Below are positions 5,434 through 5,950 of a stretch of 5,950 nucleotides of DNA, in pieces. Numbering within the stretch: position 1 is the first letter of the stretch; every line of letters begins with the position of its first letter. Below the pieces are notes generated by a model. It was not told the origin of the DNA, did no database searches, and saw only the letters and a list, made by a program, of their open reading frames with translations. Both the position numbers and the translations under genes were made by a program. This stretch comes from Nitrososphaerota archaeon (GTDB taxonomy: Archaea; Thermoproteota; Nitrososphaeria; Nitrososphaerales; Nitrosopumilaceae): positions 1-5,950 of the forward strand of contig JAGWGO010000104.1 of NCBI GenBank assembly GCA_028867395.1, in the 5' to 3' direction.

Positions 5434-5472
5434 ACCCGTGTGTCGCCGGTTCAACTCCGGTCGGCCCCACCA

Positions 5473-5478
5473 TTTTTT
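5473..5478 (+). terminator. T-run terminator after tRNA-Trp
   Basis: Six T residues follow the encoded CCA directly. A short T run is the usual intrinsic stop signal for archaeal RNA polymerase after stable RNA genes. Confidence 0.55.
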
Positions 5479-5501
5479 AGATCGTCGACTTTAGAGAACA
5501 G

Positions 5502-5509
5502 TTATAAGG
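5502..5509 (+). promoter_or_regulatory. Possible TATA box for the gene at 5581
   Basis: TTATAAGG predicts a transcript start near 5530-5535, giving a leader of about 45-50 nt. This agrees with the downstream gene having a ribosome binding site, unlike its apparently leaderless neighbours. Confidence 0.45.
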
Positions 5510-5567
5510 AAAAAGCAACGATAACATACTATTCAACTTGGGGATGATTTACAAATTGTTGCATATT

Positions 5568-5572
5568 GGAGG
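5568..5572 (+). promoter_or_regulatory. Strong ribosome binding site (GGAGG)
   Basis: GGAGG is followed by an 8-nt spacer and TTG at 5581. It is the main reason for choosing the TTG as start: there is no ATG or GTG nearby in frame, and an in-frame stop (TGA, 5545-5547) closes the frame upstream. Confidence 0.7.
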
Positions 5573-5580
5573 AAATTGAA

Positions 5581-5950
5581 TTGAGTCGTGGTAATTTCCC
5601 TACATTTGGTGCATCCAAAACTGGGACGTATGTTTCTACACTAAAAAACTATAACCTGCCTCCCTTCATTCTTGAAAGAATTGCTGTAGACTGCAAATCT
5701 GACCTGATTAAAAAAGGTAGAATTGAAGAAAGACTACAAAGCATGAATGACGCGGCTCTTGAACTCCTGCACAAGGTTTTTGTTGATTGTGAGGAAAATT
5801 CTGATGGCACTTACGCAGATTATCGCTTTTTTGCATACATGTCCAGCATGTTCCACAAGTGTGAAATTCTTCTAAATGAAAAGATTCCTGGCCATTCAAA
5901 CAAAGTCCACAAAGTTCCAATTGCAGTAAAAAACAATGGTATGTACTTTG
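5581..5950 (+). CDS. Hypothetical protein, N-terminal part (runs off the window)
   Basis: The frame is open from TTG at 5581 to the window end, giving 123 residues with no stop. I do not recognise the family. The visible part begins SRGNFPTFGASKTGTYVSTL, continues with a mostly helical region (NLPPFILERIAVDCKSDLIKKGRIEERLQSMNDAALELLHKVF), then an acidic patch DCEENSDGTYADYR, an aromatic helix (FFAYMSSMFHKCEILL) and a basic turn. It has Cys38, Cys70 and Cys94 but no paired-Cys metal motif, no signal peptide and no membrane segment, so a soluble cytoplasmic protein is likely. The start rests on the GGAGG ribosome binding site; the other in-frame TTG at 5566 overlaps that site and has none of its own. 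The gene lies 108 nt after the tRNA and appears to have its own TATA-like element, so it is probably unrelated to the tRNA. Confidence 0.8.
   Translation, partial: MSRGNFPTFGASKTGTYVSTLKNYNLPPFILERIAVDCKSDLIKKGRIEERLQSMNDAALELLHKVFVDCEENSDGTYADYRFFAYMSSMFHKCEILLNEKIPGHSNKVHKVPIAVKNNGMYF

Larger units (their letters stand above)
5316..5472 (+). tRNA. tRNA-Trp(CCA) with two introns and encoded CCA
   Basis: Removing 5345-5370 and 5380-5433 leaves a 77-nt tRNA that folds well. The acceptor stem GGGGTCG (5316-5322) pairs with CGGCCCC (5462-5468) with one U-G. The D stem GCC pairs with GGC, with U13 opposite U22. The anticodon stem ACGGG pairs fully with CCCGT (5435-5439). The loop is CUCCAGA with anticodon CCA at 5376-5378. 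The variable loop is 5 nt (5440-5444), and the T arm is GCCGG-TTCAACT-CCGGT (5445-5461). The discriminator base is A (5469) and CCA (5470-5472) is encoded. G1-C72 and A73 agree with archaeal tRNA-Trp identity. Exons are 5316-5344, 5371-5379 and 5434-5472, so the anticodon lies on a 9-nt middle exon. The fold fails without removal of both inserts, since the 5' strand then reads ACAGGG and cannot pair with CCCGT. The gene stands alone with a TATA-like element upstream and a T run downstream. Confidence 0.93.

Noticed and set aside
5708..5920. Minus-strand Cys-rich frame of 70 codons
   Set aside because: It is antisense to the plus-strand gene at 5581, which has a strong ribosome site; the Cys residues come from reverse-complemented Ala and Thr codons and show no metal-site spacing.
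1..5950. CRISPR array, insertion sequence, integrase site or defence cassette
   Set aside because: No regularly spaced repeats, transposase or integrase motifs, or terminal inverted repeats were seen; the tRNA 3' end is not repeated elsewhere in the window.

Overview
The window reads as a chromosomal segment of an ammonia-oxidising-type archaeon (Thaumarchaeota / Nitrososphaerota, Nitrosopumilus-Nitrosotenuis-Nitrosotalea-like). The evidence is moderate-to-low GC by eye, TATA-type promoters placed about 28-31 nt before several start codons (leaderless pattern), a tRNA interrupted by bulge-helix-bulge introns, PdxS/PdxT vitamin B6 synthesis, and small zinc-motif and single-pass membrane proteins of a kind typical of this phylum. 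The genus is an inference and could not be checked here.

Layout. From 1 to 366 (+) is the C-terminal third of a medium-chain alcohol dehydrogenase / quinone oxidoreductase cut by the window edge. It converges with, and overlaps by 8 bp, a 77-78 aa Cys/His-rich protein (359-592, minus). Upstream on the minus strand follow a complete mitochondrial-type aconitase (667-2949), then pdxT (3021-3638) and pdxS (3635-4603), which overlap by ATGA, then a 176 aa membrane-anchored protein (4629-5159). All minus-strand genes point leftwards. The aconitase, pdxS and the membrane protein each have their own TATA-like element, so this is a row of short transcription units rather than one long operon. On the plus strand, 5316-5472 is a tRNA-Trp(CCA) gene with two introns and an encoded CCA end. 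From 5581 an unrecognised gene with a strong ribosome binding site runs off the right edge.

Function. PdxS and PdxT form the DXP-independent pyridoxal 5'-phosphate synthase: PdxT makes ammonia from glutamine, and PdxS condenses it with ribose 5-phosphate and glyceraldehyde 3-phosphate. Aconitase supplies the citrate/isocitrate step of central carbon metabolism. These are housekeeping genes, and I see no mobile element, CRISPR array or defence system.

The most unusual part is the tRNA-Trp. Its anticodon lies on a 9-nt micro-exon between a 26-nt intron in the anticodon stem (28/29) and a 54-nt intron at the canonical 37/38 position. The two introns share an 8-bp perfect complementarity, and the larger one holds a 9-nt copy of the tRNA's own T-arm sequence.
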